Below are positions 7,832 to 16,917 of a stretch of DNA of 64,000 nucleotides, in pieces. Below the pieces are notes generated by a model. It was given only the letters and a program-made list of their open reading frames with translations. It was not told the origin of the DNA and ran no database searches. The DNA is taken from the NCBI RefSeq assembly GCF_004361855.1, contig NZ_SNWQ01000007.1:1-64000 (forward strand). Reading direction: 5' to 3'. Made by a program: the position numbers and the translations under genes. Numbering within the stretch: the stretch's first letter is position 1; every line of letters begins with the position of its first letter. The stretch is from Kribbella caucasensis (lineage in GTDB: Bacteria; Actinomycetota; Actinomycetes; Propionibacteriales; Kribbellaceae).

Positions 7832-8967
7832 TGCCCCTGCTCGAAGAGAAGTCGGTAGGAGCCCTCGTCGGCTCGGCGGTCGGTGACGCGATCGGCGGTG
7901 CCGTCGAGGGCTGGACCCCGGAGGCGATCCGGGAGCGGCACGGCGGCTGGGTGACCGGCATCGTCGGCCCGTGGTACGACGACTGGCGCAACGCACGCCC
8001 GATCGCGCCGTACCACAAGGGCGACGGGCACATCACCGACGACACGTTGATGACGCACGCGCTGGTCGAGGTGTACGACGAACGCCGCGAGCACCTGGAC
8101 GCGTATGCGATCGCCGAGTCGCTGGTCCCGAAGATGCTGACCGGCCGCCGCTGGGTCCCCGAGCTCGAGGCGGATGCGCTGTTGCTGCAACGGGTCTTCC
8201 TGGCCGAGAAATGGCTGGTGGCACGGTTGCACTACGGGCACGTCGACCCGCGCGAGGCGGGTGTCGGCAACATCGTGAACTGCGGTGCGGCGATGTACGT
8301 GGCGCCGGTCGGGATCGCCAATGCCGGTGATCCCGCCGGGGCCTACGCCGAGGCGATCGACCTGGCCGGCGCGCACCAGTCGAGTTTCGGGCGGGAGGCG
8401 GCGGGCGTGTTCGCGGCCGCCGTCGCCGCCGCGATGATGCCGGAGGCAACGGCTCCGTGGGCGGTGGCAGCGGCGTTGGAGTTGGCCAAGGACGGCACTC
8501 GGGATGCCGTCGAGGCGGTCGCGTCGGCGGCTGACGGGGTGACCGACTGGGAGGCGGCGATTCCGCTGCTGCGGAAGGCGATCGAGCCGTTCGACACGGT
8601 CGGCCCGGACTACCGGAACCAGTCGCTGGACGCGCGCCGCCCGAGCCGGACGAAGGCGATCGAGGAACTGCCGGTGGCACTGGGATTCGTCCTGGTGTCC
8701 GGTGGCGACGTCCGCGAGGCGGTGCTCGGCGGGACGAACTACGGCCGCGACGCCGACTCGATCGCGTCGATGGCGGGTGCCATCACCGGTGCGCTGAGCG
8801 GGCAGGCCGGCGTACCGGCGGAGTGGGCGACCGAGATCGCCGCCGCCAGCAAGACAGATCTGGAACAGCCCGGCCGGGTCATGGCCGACGTCGCGAAGGA
8901 CTTGCGAACGGCCGACGCGGAGCGCTGGACCCGGCGGAGCGAAGCAATGGAGAGACTCGCCGAATGA
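7831..8967 (+). CDS. ADP-ribosylglycohydrolase family protein (first copy)
   Basis: The family cleaves N- or O-glycosidic ADP-ribose bonds using two Mg ions. Metal-site motifs are present: 'GSAVGDAIGG' (14-23), D-D-T at 70-72, and 'GRDADS' near residue 306 before the closing Gly/Ala-rich helix. Length is 378 aa. The start overlaps the binding-protein stop (TGATG), so transport and hydrolysis are coupled. Members in sugar operons have been annotated as acting on ribosylated small molecules or nucleosides; the substrate here is unknown. Confidence 0.85.
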   Translation: MPLLEEKSVGALVGSAVGDAIGGAVEGWTPEAIRERHGGWVTGIVGPWYDDWRNARPIAPYHKGDGHITDDTLMTHALVEVYDERREHLDAYAIAESLVPKMLTGRRWVPELEADALLLQRVFLAEKWLVARLHYGHVDPREAGVGNIVNCGAAMYVAPVGIANAGDPAGAYAEAIDLAGAHQSSFGREAAGVFAAAVAAAMMPEATAPWAVAAALELAKDGTRDAVEAVASAADGVTDWEAAIPLLRKAIEPFDTVGPDYRNQSLDARRPSRTKAIEELPVALGFVLVSGGDVREAVLGGTNYGRDADSIASMAGAITGALSGQAGVPAEWATEIAAASKTDLEQPGRVMADVAKDLRTADAERWTRRSEAMERLAE

Positions 8968-10259
8968 GAATGACCTGGGTGCAGCCGGAGGACCTGCTGC
9001 CGCACCAACTGGTCCAATCCGCGGCCGAAGGAGTCGACGTCGCCGACGTCGCCGCCCGCTGGCAGGAAGCCGGCGGTACGACGGACGCTCCGGCCTCGGG
9101 TGCCTCGGACAAACCGGCCTCGGCCGAGCTCCGGGCCCTGGCGCGGGAGTTGCTCGAGGAACTGGACACTCGATCGGGGGAGTGGCCAGAGCCGGTGATC
9201 CCAGTGGTGGACCAGCTCGGTGAGGCGGCCGACCTGGATCAGCGCGTGCTGAACGGCTGGTTCGGCCGGGCCGCGGGGAACCTGCTGGGGAAGCCGGTCG
9301 AGAAGATCCCGCGGGAAGGGATCAGGGAGATCCTGGCGAGCTCCGGGCAGTGGCCGCTGACGCAGTACATCACCGCGGTCGGCGTACCGGACGAGGTCCA
9401 GGCCCGCTGGCCGTGGAACCGGCGGTCGAAGCCGACCAGCCTGCGCGAGGTCATCGACGGGATGCCCGAGGACGACGACCTCAACTTCGCGATCCTCGCC
9501 CTGCAACTGGTGGAGAAGCACGGCTCTGGACTGACTACGGAGGACGTCGCGCAGGCGTGGCTGAGCGATCTGCCTGCGGGCCGGGTGTTCACCGCCGAGC
9601 GGGTTGCCTACCGCAACCTTCTCGACGGGGTCCCGCCGGAGCGGGCGGCAGTGGTGCGGAACCCGTTCCGCTGGTGGATCGGCGCGCAGATCCGGACCGA
9701 CATCTACGGCTGGGCCAACCCGGGCGACCGTACTGCGGCCGCTCGGCTCGCGCTGGTCGACGCACGGTTGAGTCACACCGGTGTCGGCGTGGACGGCGCC
9801 CTCTGGGTGGCCGCGATGTCCGCTGCCGCGGTGGTGCTCGACGATCCCGTCGCGGTGGCGGAGGCCGGTCTGGACGTGATCGCCGCTGATGGTGAGCTGG
9901 CGCGCGCCGTACGGTTCGGGTTGTCGCTGAAAGATGTTGCTCTGGACAACGCGTTGGACGCGCTGCACGCGGAGTACGGGCATTTGCACTGGGTGCACGC
10001 GGTCAACAACAGCGCGCTCACGGCGTACGCGCTGACTGCCCCGGACTTCGCCACGGCGGTCGGTCAGGCGGTGATGGGCGGGTGGGACACCGACTCGGTC
10101 GGCGCGACTGTCGGCGCTGTGTTTGGCGCTGTGCTCGGTGTTCCGGCAGAGTGGACCAGACCACTGAACGACCGGCTGGCCACAAGCTTGCCGGGGATGG
10201 ATCAGGTCGCGATCAGCGAGCTGGCAAGACGGACCCTGGAGGTGGCCAGACGTGGCTGA
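8964..10259 (+). CDS. ADP-ribosylglycohydrolase family protein with N-terminal extension (second copy)
   Basis: The product has 431 aa. The first ~90 residues ('VQPEDLLPHQLVQSAAEGVD' onward) are Ala/Glu-rich and not part of the core family. The catalytic domain follows: 'NGWFGRAAGNLLGKPVEKIP', an acidic E-D-D-D-L-N metal motif, and 'GGWDTDSVGATVGAVFGAVL' near the C-terminus. The gene overlaps the first copy by ATGA. The two copies are divergent, so they probably have different substrates or act as a heteromer rather than being a recent duplication. Confidence 0.83.
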   Translation: MRMTWVQPEDLLPHQLVQSAAEGVDVADVAARWQEAGGTTDAPASGASDKPASAELRALARELLEELDTRSGEWPEPVIPVVDQLGEAADLDQRVLNGWFGRAAGNLLGKPVEKIPREGIREILASSGQWPLTQYITAVGVPDEVQARWPWNRRSKPTSLREVIDGMPEDDDLNFAILALQLVEKHGSGLTTEDVAQAWLSDLPAGRVFTAERVAYRNLLDGVPPERAAVVRNPFRWWIGAQIRTDIYGWANPGDRTAAARLALVDARLSHTGVGVDGALWVAAMSAAAVVLDDPVAVAEAGLDVIAADGELARAVRFGLSLKDVALDNALDALHAEYGHLHWVHAVNNSALTAYALTAPDFATAVGQAVMGGWDTDSVGATVGAVFGAVLGVPAEWTRPLNDRLATSLPGMDQVAISELARRTLEVARRG

Positions 10260-11148
10260 CGTCGTAGTCGTGGGTAGCGCGAATGTGGACCTGGTGTTGC
10301 CGGTCCAGCGGATCCCACGACCCGGCGAGACCGTGCTGGCCAGCGGACTGACCCGCGGACCGGGTGGCAAGGGTGCGAACCAGGCGGTCGCCTCGGCCCG
10401 GGCGGGCGCCGCCACCGCGTTCGTCGCCGCGCTCGGCAAGGACGATGGCGGCGCGTTGCTCCGGGAGGCGCTGAGCGGGTCGGGGGTCGACCTGTCGCTG
10501 GTCTCGTCGGTCGACGCGCCGACCGGGACGGCCATCATCACGGTCGACGCGGCCGGCGAGAACGCGATCACAGTGGCACCCTCGGCGAACGCGACGCTGA
10601 CGCTGTCCGAGGCCGCGCGGACGGCCGTACGCGAGGCGAAAATTGTCCTTTCCCAACTGGAGATCCCGTTCGGCACCGTACAGGCGGCGGCCGAGGCGAG
10701 CGGGTACTTCATCCTGAACGCCGCGCCGGCGGCCGAGCTGTCCGACGAGTTGCTGGGGCACGTCGACCTGCTGGTCGTGAACGAGACGGAGGCCGAGGCG
10801 GTTGGTGGACCGAAACTGGCGTCACTGCTGGATCGGGTACCAGCAGCGGTGGTGACCCTGGGCGCGGAAGGCGCGGTGATCCTGACCCGGACGGCCGACG
10901 AGATCCGGGTGCCGGGCGTGCGGGTGGAGGTGGTCGACACGACCGCCGCCGGGGATACTTTCTGTGGGGTGCTGGCGGCCACGCTGGCCACCTCGTCAAG
11001 AACAGGCCCAGTTACGGAAAGCGATCTGACGAATGCGGTCCGACGCGCTAACGTTGCTGCTTCATTGAGTGTTCAAGCCGCGGGGGCCATCCCTTCGGTG
11101 CCTCACGGGGATGCAATCGACGCGCGTTGTGCGGAGGTATACCTGTGA
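10252..11148 (+). CDS. PfkB-family sugar kinase (ribokinase-like)
   Basis: The kinase has 298 aa. The N-terminal ribokinase signature 'GSANVDLVLPVQRIPRPGET' and the substrate-binding 'GGKGANQAVASARAGA' are intact. The C-terminal catalytic motif is 'DTTAAGDTFCG', with Asp as base; the first Gly of the usual G-A-G-D anion hole is Ala. It starts at GTG 10252, overlapping the previous gene by 8 bp. It most simply phosphorylates the ribose or other sugar released by the glycohydrolases encoded upstream. Ribokinase itself cannot be distinguished from nucleoside or other sugar kinases. Confidence 0.87.
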   Translation: MADVVVVGSANVDLVLPVQRIPRPGETVLASGLTRGPGGKGANQAVASARAGAATAFVAALGKDDGGALLREALSGSGVDLSLVSSVDAPTGTAIITVDAAGENAITVAPSANATLTLSEAARTAVREAKIVLSQLEIPFGTVQAAAEASGYFILNAAPAAELSDELLGHVDLLVVNETEAEAVGGPKLASLLDRVPAAVVTLGAEGAVILTRTADEIRVPGVRVEVVDTTAAGDTFCGVLAATLATSSRTGPVTESDLTNAVRRANVAASLSVQAAGAIPSVPHGDAIDARCAEVYL

Positions 11149-13136
11149 ACCCGTTGGAGCCGAGGCCGATCGATCTGCCCGCGAGGGTGGATCTCGGCCT
11201 GCGCGCCGATCTGTCGTTCCTGGACGACGCCAAGATCCTCGGTGCGCCCGACGACCCGGCCGACCTGCCGCGCTGGCGGGGCAAGCTGGCCGAGTGGCTG
11301 ATGGGGGCCTACGACCGGACCGGGTACGACGGTGGCTCGCACTACACCGAGCCCGGCCGCGAGTGGACCCAGACGGCGTACTCGGTGGCCCTGGTCTGGC
11401 TCTGGGACGACCTGCTGTACGACGTGCGGACCGGCCGGTTCACGCCGGACGAGTTCGTCCAGCGAGCGGACTCCGACTTCGGCGGGTACGACGCGGTGGT
11501 GCTCTGGCATGCGTACCCGGTGATCGGGATCGACTCGCGGAACCAGTTCGACTTCTACCGCGACGTACCGGGCCTGGCCGAATTGGTCGCCGACCTGCAC
11601 CGGCTCGGGCTGAAGGTGTTCTTCGACTACAACCCGTGGGACGTCGGGACCCGCCGGGCCGCGCGACCGGATGCCGCGGAGTTCGCCGCATTGGTGGCCG
11701 ACTACGACGTCGACGGGGTCTTCCTGGACACGCTGAAGGAGGGCGACCCGGCCTTCACCAAGGCGCTGCGCAAGGCGAATCCGGCGATCGCCTTCGAGGG
11801 CGAGTCGCGGTTGCCGCTGGCAAGGATCTCGGATCACGCGCTGTCCTGGGCGCAGTGGTTCGCCGACACGGAGGCGCCCGGAGTCCTGCGGGCACACCTG
11901 TTCGAGCGCCGGCACATGATGCACCACACCCGCCGATGGAACCGCGACCACAGCGACGAACTGCAGTCCGCCTGGGTGAACGGCGTCGGCATCCTCGTCT
12001 GGGAGAGTGTCTTCTCCGCCTGGGTCGGGTGGAACGCCCGGGACCGGGCCACGCTCCGCCGGATGGTCGCGGCCCAGCGGGCGTTCTCGCCGGTGCTGAT
12101 CAACGGCGACTGGATCCCGCTCACCCCGGAGATCCCGGACAAGGCCCGCACGCATGGCGTGTACGGCTCGCGGTTCGAGCTGGCCGACATCACCTTCTGG
12201 ACCCTGATCAACCGTGACGACGAGGACTTCGAAGGCGTCGTACTGCGCTCCGAGGATCAGGTGGGCGACTGGTACGACGTGACCTCGGGCGTGCCGATCA
12301 CGGCGGACGACGACGGGGTGCATCTCGTCGTACCGGGCCGTGGGGTGGCCGGGATCGTCCGGGTCGGCGCGACTGCGGGTGCTTCGTGTCGCGCGACCGC
12401 TCGACGGTTGGGGACGATGCCGCGGCCGCATGTGCGGGAGTGGGCATTCCCGATGGCGCCGGCCGAGCGGGTCGCCGTACGGGAGGTAGCTGGGGAGGCA
12501 TCGTTCGGTCCCGTGGTCGTTGTCCCGGCCGGGGAGCGGAAGTTGGTGGTCAAGCACCGGCGGCGCGAGACCGGGTTGTACGACCAGGCGCCGTACGTGG
12601 AGGAGTGGAAGCCGTTGCCGCCGCGCCTGCACGACGAGCAGAGCCTCGTGCGTGAGGTGTCGCTGGCCGAGGTTTCGGTCGCGATCCGGGAGGTGACGAA
12701 CGCGGAGTACGCTGAGTTCCTGGCGGCAACGGGGTACCGGCCGCGGATCCCGAACCGGTTCCTCGCGCACTGGGTCGACGGGGCTCCGGCGGCGGGGACC
12801 GAGGACCAGCCGGTGACGTATGTCGACCTGGTCGACGCGCGGGCGTACGCCGACTGGCGGGGTGGGCGGTTGCCGACCGAGGACGAGTGGCAGGTGGCCG
12901 CCGGGCTGGACGGCTTCACCCGCGGCGAGCCGCTGGTCTGGAACTGGACCGAGAGCGAGCACCGCGACGGCCGGAGCCGGTTCTGCATCCTCAAGGGCGG
13001 CTCGTGGTACGCCGCCGAGGGATCGGACTGGTATGCCGACGGCGGGCCGAAGGAGCCCGAGGTGAGTTTCAAGCTGGTACTGACCGGTGGTGGGCTGGAT
13101 CGCTCGGAGACCATCGGTTTCCGGTGTGCGAGATGA
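11145..13136 (+). CDS. TIM-barrel glycosidase-like protein fused to an FGE/SUMF1-type domain
   Basis: The product has 663 aa. Residues ~50-330 look like a glycosidase-type barrel, with strands 'LKVFFDYNPWDVG' and 'VDGVFLDTLKEG' whose Asp residues sit at strand ends. A beta-rich region follows. From about residue 505 the protein matches the formylglycine-generating-enzyme (FGE) fold: 'RLPTEDEWQVAAG', 'LKGGSWY' and the terminal 'GFRCAR'. The paired active-site cysteines of true FGE are absent (S-D-W-Y there), so sulfatase activation is unlikely. GTG 11145 is chosen because it overlaps the kinase stop and follows a GGAGG. Confidence 0.7.
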   Translation: MNPLEPRPIDLPARVDLGLRADLSFLDDAKILGAPDDPADLPRWRGKLAEWLMGAYDRTGYDGGSHYTEPGREWTQTAYSVALVWLWDDLLYDVRTGRFTPDEFVQRADSDFGGYDAVVLWHAYPVIGIDSRNQFDFYRDVPGLAELVADLHRLGLKVFFDYNPWDVGTRRAARPDAAEFAALVADYDVDGVFLDTLKEGDPAFTKALRKANPAIAFEGESRLPLARISDHALSWAQWFADTEAPGVLRAHLFERRHMMHHTRRWNRDHSDELQSAWVNGVGILVWESVFSAWVGWNARDRATLRRMVAAQRAFSPVLINGDWIPLTPEIPDKARTHGVYGSRFELADITFWTLINRDDEDFEGVVLRSEDQVGDWYDVTSGVPITADDDGVHLVVPGRGVAGIVRVGATAGASCRATARRLGTMPRPHVREWAFPMAPAERVAVREVAGEASFGPVVVVPAGERKLVVKHRRRETGLYDQAPYVEEWKPLPPRLHDEQSLVREVSLAEVSVAIREVTNAEYAEFLAATGYRPRIPNRFLAHWVDGAPAAGTEDQPVTYVDLVDARAYADWRGGRLPTEDEWQVAAGLDGFTRGEPLVWNWTESEHRDGRSRFCILKGGSWYAAEGSDWYADGGPKEPEVSFKLVLTGGGLDRSETIGFRCAR

Positions 13137-14320
13137 GACCTGCACCGCTGGAGGGCGTCAAGGTTCTCGAAGCGGCGACGTTGTTCGCGGGGCCGCTGGC
13201 GGCGACGTTCCTGGCGGACTTCGGCGCGGACGTGACGAAGATCGAGCACCCGGCCCGGCCGGACGCGGCTCGCACGCACGGCGCCGCGAAGGACGGGGTC
13301 GGGCTGTGGTTCAAGACGCTCGGCCGGAACAAGCGGCTGGCGACTCTTGATCTGTCCCGTGGCCGCGAGGTCTTCCTCGACTTGGTGCGCACGCATGACG
13401 TGCTGGTGGAGAACTTCCGCCCGGGGACGCTGGAGCGTTGGGGGCTCGGGCCGGAGGTGTTGCTTGCTGCCAACCCGCGACTCGTCATCGCCCGGGTGAC
13501 GGCGTTCGGTCAGGTCGGGCCGTGGTCGAACCGGCCGGGGTTCGGCTCGCTGGCCGAGGCGATGAGCGGGTTCGCCGCGGTCACCGGTGAACCGGACGGG
13601 CCGCCGACGTTGCCGCCGTTCGGACTGGCCGACGGGATCACCGCCCTCGCGACCGCGTACGCCGTACTGGTGGCGCTGCGCGAACGGGATCGGTCGGGCC
13701 AGGGACAGGTGATCGACCTGGCGATCATCGAGCCGATCCTGATGATGCTCGGCGGGCAGATCACGGCGTACCAGCAGACCGGCTACGTGCAGCCGCGGCT
13801 GGGCAACCGGTCGTCGAACAACGCGCCGCGGAACGTCTACCAGACCGCTGACGGCCGATGGGTCGCCGTCTCGACCAGCTCGCAAAGCATCGCGGAACGC
13901 GTGGTCACGCTGGTGGGCCGGCCGGATCTGGTCGAGCAGCCGTGGTTCGCGACCGGGCGGGAGCGGGCCCAGCACGCGGACGAGCTGGACGAGGCTGTCG
14001 GGTCGTGGATCAGCGAGCGGTCGCTCGACGAGGTGATGCTCGCCTTCGAGAAGGCCGAGGCCGCGGTCGGGCCGGTGCACGACATTCGCGGGATCATGAC
14101 CGACCCGCAGTACGCGGCGCTCGGCACGATCGTTGCCGTGGACGACGAAGAGCTCGGGGGATCGGTGCAGATGCAGAACGTGTTGTTCCGCCTGTCGGAA
14201 TCGCCTGGCTCGATCCGCTGGGCCGGCCGGCCGCACGGCGCGAACACGGACGAGGTGCTGGCCGAGATCGGCGTGACGCCGGAACAGTTGGCCGCCTTGC
14301 GTGAGGCCGGCGTGGTCTAG
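13133..14320 (+). CDS. CaiB/BaiF family CoA-transferase (class III)
   Basis: The 395-aa product contains the family's N-terminal 'TLFAGPLAATFLADFGADVT', the 'NPRLVIARVTAFGQVGPW' segment around the active site, and 'RNVYQTADGRWVAVS'. Class III enzymes move CoA between carboxylic acids through an aspartyl-CoA intermediate. The start overlaps the previous stop (ATGA) and the next gene begins directly after its stop. Pairing with a CitE-like lyase suggests activation of a hydroxy-acid to its CoA ester and then cleavage, as with malate or citramalate; the acid is not known. Confidence 0.88.
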   Translation: MRPAPLEGVKVLEAATLFAGPLAATFLADFGADVTKIEHPARPDAARTHGAAKDGVGLWFKTLGRNKRLATLDLSRGREVFLDLVRTHDVLVENFRPGTLERWGLGPEVLLAANPRLVIARVTAFGQVGPWSNRPGFGSLAEAMSGFAAVTGEPDGPPTLPPFGLADGITALATAYAVLVALRERDRSGQGQVIDLAIIEPILMMLGGQITAYQQTGYVQPRLGNRSSNNAPRNVYQTADGRWVAVSTSSQSIAERVVTLVGRPDLVEQPWFATGRERAQHADELDEAVGSWISERSLDEVMLAFEKAEAAVGPVHDIRGIMTDPQYAALGTIVAVDDEELGGSVQMQNVLFRLSESPGSIRWAGRPHGANTDEVLAEIGVTPEQLAALREAGVV

Positions 14321-15148
14321 GTGTTGACTGCGCTTTATGTGCCGGCGAATCGGCCGGATCGGTTTGCGAAAGCCGTTGCCGCAGGCCCCGATCTGGTGGT
14401 GTTCGACCTCGAGGACGCCGTACCGGTGGGGGACAAGGCGGAGGCCCGTGGGTGGGCAGTGGCGTGGATCGCGGCGCGGTCGTCGGGAGCGTTCGAGGTA
14501 CGGGTGAACGCGCCGGGGTCGCCGTGGATCGAGGACGACCTGGCCGCGCTGGCCGCCGTACCGGCGATCCGGGTGCGGGTGCCGAAGGTGGAGAGCGCGG
14601 ACGACATCCGGGCCGTGCTCGACCAGGTGCCGACGGCAAGGATCACGGCGCTGATCGAGTCACCGCTCGGGCTGGAACGCGCCTTCGAGATCGCGTCGGC
14701 GGATCCGCGGGTGGTCGCGGTCGCGCTCGGCGAGGCGGATCTGGCCAGCTCGTTGGGTGTGGATGGTCCGGAAGGGCTCGCATGGGCGCGGGGGCGGCTG
14801 GTGTCGGCTTCCCGGGCGGCGGGGCTCGGTGCGCCGATGCTCTCGGTCTATCCGCACGTCAACGACGAGGACGGGCTGCGGCGGACCTGCCTGGAAGGGC
14901 GTGCGCTGGGCTTCGTTGGACGGACCGCGATTCACCCGCGGCAGCTGGTACCGATCGTCGAGTCCTTCACCCCGACCGCAGTGGAGTTGTCCAAGGCTGC
15001 CGATCTGTTGGCTGCTGTCGAAAAGGCGGGCGTCTCCGAAGGCGGAGTGATCGTCTTGCCCGACGGCAGGATGGTCGATCCCGCGATGCTCGGCCGGGCG
15101 CGCGAGTTGACCACGCTGATGCAGGAGATCGAGTCCCGCCAAAGCTGA
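14321..15148 (+). CDS. CitE/HpcH-type CoA-ester lyase
   Basis: The protein has 275 aa, the usual size for stand-alone CitE-like lyases. Key family residues are seen in 'DLVVFDLEDAVPVGDK' (acidic metal site), 'VRVNAPGSPW' (Arg for substrate), 'ALIESPLG' (catalytic Glu) and 'VALGEADLASSLG' (metal Asp). Members split (S)-citramalyl-, malyl- or hydroxymethylglutaryl-type CoA esters into acyl-CoA plus a keto acid. It starts with GTG directly after the TAG of the CoA-transferase gene and is the last gene of the lacI-led operon. Confidence 0.87.
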   Translation: MLTALYVPANRPDRFAKAVAAGPDLVVFDLEDAVPVGDKAEARGWAVAWIAARSSGAFEVRVNAPGSPWIEDDLAALAAVPAIRVRVPKVESADDIRAVLDQVPTARITALIESPLGLERAFEIASADPRVVAVALGEADLASSLGVDGPEGLAWARGRLVSASRAAGLGAPMLSVYPHVNDEDGLRRTCLEGRALGFVGRTAIHPRQLVPIVESFTPTAVELSKAADLLAAVEKAGVSEGGVIVLPDGRMVDPAMLGRARELTTLMQEIESRQS

Positions 15149-15165
15149 TCGGTTAGTGTCGAGGC

Positions 15166-16752
15166 ATGCTTCCTCGCAGGGTGGATGCCGTCGTGGTCGG
15201 GTCGGGGCCGAACGGGCTGGTGAGCGCGGCCGCACTGGCCGACGCGGGCTGGGACGTGCTGGTGCTGGAGGCGTCGGACACCCTCGGCGGCGCGGTGCGG
15301 TCGACCGAGTCCGACGGCTGGGTGAGCGACCGGTTCAGTTCGAATTACCCACTCGGCGTGGCCTCGCCGGTACTGCGCGCGCTGGAACTGGAGAACTACG
15401 GTCTGCGCTGGTCCCATGCGCCGTTGCCGTTGTCCCACCTGCTCGATCCGGAGACGTCGGCGACGATCCACCCGGACCCGAACGACACGGCCGCCTCGAT
15501 CTCCGCCGAGTACCCGGCCGACGGGGATGCGTGGCTGGAGCTCTACTCGGCGTACGTGAAGATCCGGGAGCCGTTGCTCCAGGCGTTGCTGACGTCTTGG
15601 CCGCCGGTGGTCCCTGGTGTACGGCTGGCCCGTCGGCTCGGGTCGGCGGGGGAGCTGGTCAGGTTCGCGCGGTTCATGGCGATGCCGATGCATCGGATGG
15701 GCCAGGAGCTGTTCGAGGGGCCGGCCGGACGCGCGTTGCTCGCGGGGAACGCGTTCCATGCCGACGCGTCGTTGACCGGCAGCGTGAGCGGGACGATGGG
15801 CTGGCTGCTCGCGATGCTGGCCCAGGACGTCGGCTTCCCCGTGGCGGAAGGTGGTTCGAGTTCGCTCTCGGGTGCGCTGGTACGCCGCGCCGAACGTGCG
15901 GGCGCCCTGTTCGTCACCGGTACGCCGGTGACTGGGATCGAGGTGTCCGGCGGGAAGGTCACCGGGGTCCGGGCCGCTTCGGGCGAACGCGTCTCCGTCA
16001 GCCGCGCGGTCATCGCCGACGTCTCCGCCGAGTCCATGTACGGCGAACTGTTGCCGAGCGCGACTGTTCCGTCGGGGCTGCGGCGCGACCTGGATCGGTT
16101 CGAATGGGACTACCCGACGGTGAAGCTGAACTTCCGGCTGAGCGGGCCGATCCCGTGGCAGGCGAAGGACGCGCACACGGCGGGCGTCGTACATCTCGGT
16201 GGGACCGCGGACGAGCTGGTGCACACGTCGGCCGATCTGGACACCGGACGGTTGCCGTCGGCACCTTTCCTGCTGATCGGGCAGACCAGCAAGTCGGACT
16301 CGTCCCGGTCGCCGGAGGGGAGTGAGGCCGTCTGGGCGTACTCGCACCTGCCGCGGGGTGTCGCCGACGACGCGGCGGCGGAGAAGCTCGGCGATCGGAT
16401 GGAGCGGTTGATCGAGCGGTTCGCGCCCGGGTACTCAGCGCTGGTGGTCGATCGGGATCTGCAGAAGCCGAGCGACTTCACCCGGGGCAACTCGGCGCTC
16501 GGGTTGGGGGCGCTCGGCGGCGGGACCTCGCAGCTGCATCAGCAGTTGATCTTCCGGCCGACGGTCGGGCTCGGCAGTCCGCGGACGTATGTCTCCGGGT
16601 TGTACCTCGGCAGCTCCGCGATCCACCCGGGACCCGGCGTACACGGCGCTTGCGGGCACCTCGCGGCCCGGACCGCCCTCCGCGACGCTTCCCTGGTCGG
16701 CCCGCTCACCCGAGTTCTCCCTACCACAGCCCTCCGCCGTCTTCAGCGCTGA
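15166..16752 (+). CDS. FAD-dependent oxidoreductase, phytoene-dehydrogenase-like
   Basis: The N-terminal dinucleotide fold is clear ('VVVGSGPNGLVSAAALADAG' then an acidic 'LVLEAS'). The 528-aa length and C-terminal 'HPGPGVHGACGHLAA' FAD contact fit the CrtI/PYROXD2-like amine-oxidase group. Substrate is unknown; no carotenoid genes are nearby. TAGTGT (15154-15159) lies six bases before the ATG with no ribosome binding site, suggesting a separate, leaderless transcript. The gene ends within the first copy of a tandem repeat that continues downstream. Confidence 0.83.
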   Translation: MLPRRVDAVVVGSGPNGLVSAAALADAGWDVLVLEASDTLGGAVRSTESDGWVSDRFSSNYPLGVASPVLRALELENYGLRWSHAPLPLSHLLDPETSATIHPDPNDTAASISAEYPADGDAWLELYSAYVKIREPLLQALLTSWPPVVPGVRLARRLGSAGELVRFARFMAMPMHRMGQELFEGPAGRALLAGNAFHADASLTGSVSGTMGWLLAMLAQDVGFPVAEGGSSSLSGALVRRAERAGALFVTGTPVTGIEVSGGKVTGVRAASGERVSVSRAVIADVSAESMYGELLPSATVPSGLRRDLDRFEWDYPTVKLNFRLSGPIPWQAKDAHTAGVVHLGGTADELVHTSADLDTGRLPSAPFLLIGQTSKSDSSRSPEGSEAVWAYSHLPRGVADDAAAEKLGDRMERLIERFAPGYSALVVDRDLQKPSDFTRGNSALGLGALGGGTSQLHQQLIFRPTVGLGSPRTYVSGLYLGSSAIHPGPGVHGACGHLAARTALRDASLVGPLTRVLPTTALRRLQR

Positions 16753-16897
16753 CCCGGCCCGGATCCTCCCCACCACCGTCGGCAGCCGCCTCCAACGCTG
16801 ACCCGGCCCGGATCCTCCTCCCTACCACCGCCGGCAGCCGCCTCCAACGCTGACCGTCCGAGCCGGACCTGCCACCACGCTCCTCCGCCGCGTCAAC
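16748..16897. repeat. Tandem repeat of ~50 bp, three units
   Basis: Unit 1 (16748-16796, 49 bp) and unit 2 (16797-16848, 52 bp) both begin GCTGACCCGGCCCGGATCCT and end GCAGCCGCCTCCAAC, differing mainly by a 3-bp insertion. Unit 3 (16849-16897) is degenerate but again starts GCTGACC and ends GTCAAC. The first unit contains the stop codon of the oxidoreductase gene, so the repeats grew from its 3' end. Confidence 0.8.
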
Positions 16898-16917
16898 GCT
16901 GTCCTACCGGTCAGTTG

